From: Chitinophaga pollutisoli
GTDB taxonomy: Bacteria; Bacteroidota; Bacteroidia; Chitinophagales; Chitinophagaceae
Direction: 5' to 3'
Length of the DNA stretch: 64,000 nt
NCBI RefSeq assembly: GCF_038396755.1
Contig: NZ_CP149822.1
Span: 496,001-560,000, forward strand
Under the pieces are notes generated by a model. It saw only the letters and a list, made by a program, of their open reading frames with translations. It made no database searches and was not told the DNA's origin. The position numbers and the translations under genes were made by a program. The stretch's first letter is position 1. Every line of letters starts with the position of its first letter. Shown here in pieces: positions 62,358-64,000 of the stretch.

Positions 62358-64000
62358 TTACATGGAATGCCGCCAGATGATGACGGACAATATCAAAACG
62401 GCGCCCATCACCACGCCCAGCACATACCATCTGAGGATGCCGCTTTGCGTGGCGGACATCATCCGGTGGAAGCCGCGCGTCATGACGGCAAGTCCCGTGT
62501 ATACATTATCGATAAAATCCTTACGGTTGAGCCGGGCGATGCGCACGAAGGGTTGCACCAACAGCAAGTCGTACGCCGCGTCGAATCCCCACCCGCTTTT
62601 CAGGAATTCGCGCGCTTCTCTCGGGAAGGGCGCATTCAGCAACCGCCAGGTAAGATATATCGCCAGCGCCGCGAGCCCCGCCGTGATGCCCTGCAATCCC
62701 CATTCCGCCGCGATGCTGGCATGCGGCACTTCCGCCGCGGGCAATACGGGCGACAGGAAATCGCTCAGCCAGGTGAAGTGCCCCAGGGTGTGCGGCAGCT
62801 CCAGGAAACCGGCGAGCGTGCTGCAAATTGCCAGCACGTACAGGGGTATCATCATTTCAGGACCGGGTTTGTGGTGGACGTGCGTCTTCTCCTGCCCGAA
62901 AAACACCAGCAGCATCATGCGCACCGTATAAGCGGCGGTAACGAACGCCCCCAGCACGGCAGCCCAGGCGTACCAGGTGCTGCCTTGCGCGGTGGTGCCC
63001 GCCAGCCAGATGATCTGGTCTTTGCTGTACCAGCCGGATGAGATGAAAGGAATGGCCGCCAGCGACAGTGAACCGATGAGGAACACGAGGAACACGCCCG
63101 GCAGGGATTTGCGGAGGCCACCCATTTTGTACATGTCCTGCTCGTGGTGCAGCGCATGGATTACCGCCCCGGCGCACAGGAATAATAAAGCTTTGAAAAA
63201 TGCGTGGGTGATGAAGTGGAAGATCCCGGCGGACCATGCGCCCACGCCCAGCGCGAGGAACATATACCCGATCTGGCTGATGGTCGAATAGGCAAGTACG
63301 CGTTTGATATCCGTTTGCACCCAGGCGCTGAAGCCCGCCAGCAGCAAGGTAACCGCGCCCACGATGGCCACTGCGGATTGTGCAGCGGGTGCCAGGGAGA
63401 AAATGATGTTCGTTCTCGCGATGAGATAAACACCGGCGGTGACCATCGTGGCCGCGTGGATGAGGGCGCTCACCGGCGTGGGGCCCGCCATGGCATCGGG
63501 GAGCCAGGTCTGTAGGGGCAGCTGGGCCGATTTGCCGACCGCGCCGCCCAACAGGAGAAACGCGATCCACACCACCGTGGGATCGCCCATGGCCCAGAGC
63601 GTTTGCGCGCGCTCCAGCACCACCGACAATTGCAGGCTGCCCGTATGCTGCACCAGCAGGAAAAGCGCAATGGCCATCGCCGTATCACCCACGCGGGTCA
63701 CGATGAAGGCCTTGCGCGCCGCGGCACCGTTGGCCGGGTCTTTATACCAGAAGCCGATGAGCAGGTAACTGCAAAGCCCTACCCCCTCCCATCCCAGGTA
63801 CATCAGGAGCAGATTATCGGCCAATACCAGCATGAGCATAGCGCCCACGAAGAGGTTCATGCACGCGAAGAATCTTGCGAAATCGGGGTCCTCCGCCATA
63901 TAGCCGGTGGAATAAATATGAATGAGCCATCCCACGAAAGTGATGACGAACGTGAATGCCAGTGAAAGCGCATCGAGCCGGAGGTTCATGCCGATGCTGA
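62358..64000 (-). CDS. nuoL: NADH-quinone oxidoreductase subunit L (5' end outside window)
   Basis: Open to the right edge of the window; 547 C-terminal residues are visible. LMYLGWEGVGLCSYLLIGFWY (conserved Glu), SAQLPLQTWLPDAMAGPTPVSALIHAATMVTAGV and YSTISQIGYMFLALG. The Met at 63989 lies after residues that are already homologous (SIG before MNLRLDALSLAF), so the true start is further right, with roughly 80-100 residues missing. Confidence 0.96.
   Translation of the reverse strand, partial: SIGMNLRLDALSLAFTFVITFVGWLIHIYSTGYMAEDPDFARFFACMNLFVGAMLMLVLADNLLLMYLGWEGVGLCSYLLIGFWYKDPANGAAARKAFIVTRVGDTAMAIALFLLVQHTGSLQLSVVLERAQTLWAMGDPTVVWIAFLLLGGAVGKSAQLPLQTWLPDAMAGPTPVSALIHAATMVTAGVYLIARTNIIFSLAPAAQSAVAIVGAVTLLLAGFSAWVQTDIKRVLAYSTISQIGYMFLALGVGAWSAGIFHFITHAFFKALLFLCAGAVIHALHHEQDMYKMGGLRKSLPGVFLVFLIGSLSLAAIPFISSGWYSKDQIIWLAGTTAQGSTWYAWAAVLGAFVTAAYTVRMMLLVFFGQEKTHVHHKPGPEMMIPLYVLAICSTLAGFLELPHTLGHFTWLSDFLSPVLPAAEVPHASIAAEWGLQGITAGLAALAIYLTWRLLNAPFPREAREFLKSGWGFDAAYDLLLVQPFVRIARLNRKDFIDNVYTGLAVMTRGFHRMMSATQSGILRWYVLGVVMGAVLILSVIIWRHSM

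Overview
The window is chromosomal DNA from a GC-rich member of the Bacteroidota, most likely a Chitinophagaceae (Chitinophaga-like) bacterium. This rests on two SusC/SusD pairs, many lipoproteins with Cys lipoboxes, the cluster rpmB-rpmG-DUF4295-ftsY, an RprX/RprY-type two-component system, phylum-typical families (DUF4294, DUF5723, DUF4382, GH97, DUF1735), bacillithiol genes (bshB1, YfiT family), and promoters with the Bacteroidota -7 element TAnnTTTG. I saw no rRNA, tRNA, CRISPR array, insertion sequence or prophage.

Layout. 1-7.9 kb (minus strand): partial MORN-repeat protein, DUF4382 lipoprotein, glgB, a DEAD-box RNA helicase, rimO and a cupin-like (JmjC-type) protein with a suspicious in-frame TGA near its 5' end. 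8.2-10.1 kb: the ribosomal/SRP cluster rpmB-rpmG-DUF4295-ftsY. 10.1-11.5 kb: ahpC-ahpD peroxide defence behind an inverted-repeat operator. 11.6-15.8 kb: a small hydrophobic peptide, a TPR histidine kinase, a divergent lipoprotein and a LuxR-type response regulator. 15.8-18.8 kb: an AT-rich orphan, bshB1, DUF4294 and a frameshifted alpha/beta hydrolase. 18.9-28.2 kb: a polysaccharide-utilisation-type locus (susC, susD, DUF1735/discoidin lipoprotein, basic-secretory-protein peptidase with a ricin domain, GH97), divergent from an RprXY-like pair (28.3-30.5 kb). 30.6-33.5 kb: ccmE and ccmF for cytochrome c maturation. 33.7-36.6 kb: a tightly overlapping arginase-family / membrane protein / radical SAM operon. 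36.7-46.8 kb: MFS transporter, TonB, DUF5723, folC (frameshifted), NUDIX, YfiT, ABC ATPase, CAP-domain protein, fbp and aspartate kinase. 47-52.6 kb: a second susC (frameshifted)/susD pair behind a tandem 25-bp repeat. 52.6-59.2 kb: an S41-like remnant, Crp/Fnr regulator, SDR enzyme, tricorn-like protease and two exported ferritin-like proteins. 59.4-64 kb: nuoN, nuoM and partial nuoL of complex I.

The most notable observations are: (i) three genes (alpha/beta hydrolase, folC, susC) each broken by one missing base in a homopolymer of five, which looks like a systematic sequencing artefact or, less likely, slippage; (ii) a two-copy 25-bp operator-like repeat upstream of the second susC; (iii) a perfect inverted repeat over the ahpC -33 box; (iv) a CcmE of the unusual CxxxY type; (v) a three-gene overlapping arginase/membrane/radical SAM operon of unknown purpose; (vi) a carbohydrate-type locus whose best-defined non-glycosidase enzyme is a zinc peptidase. 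All functional calls come from reading the proteins; no database search was run.
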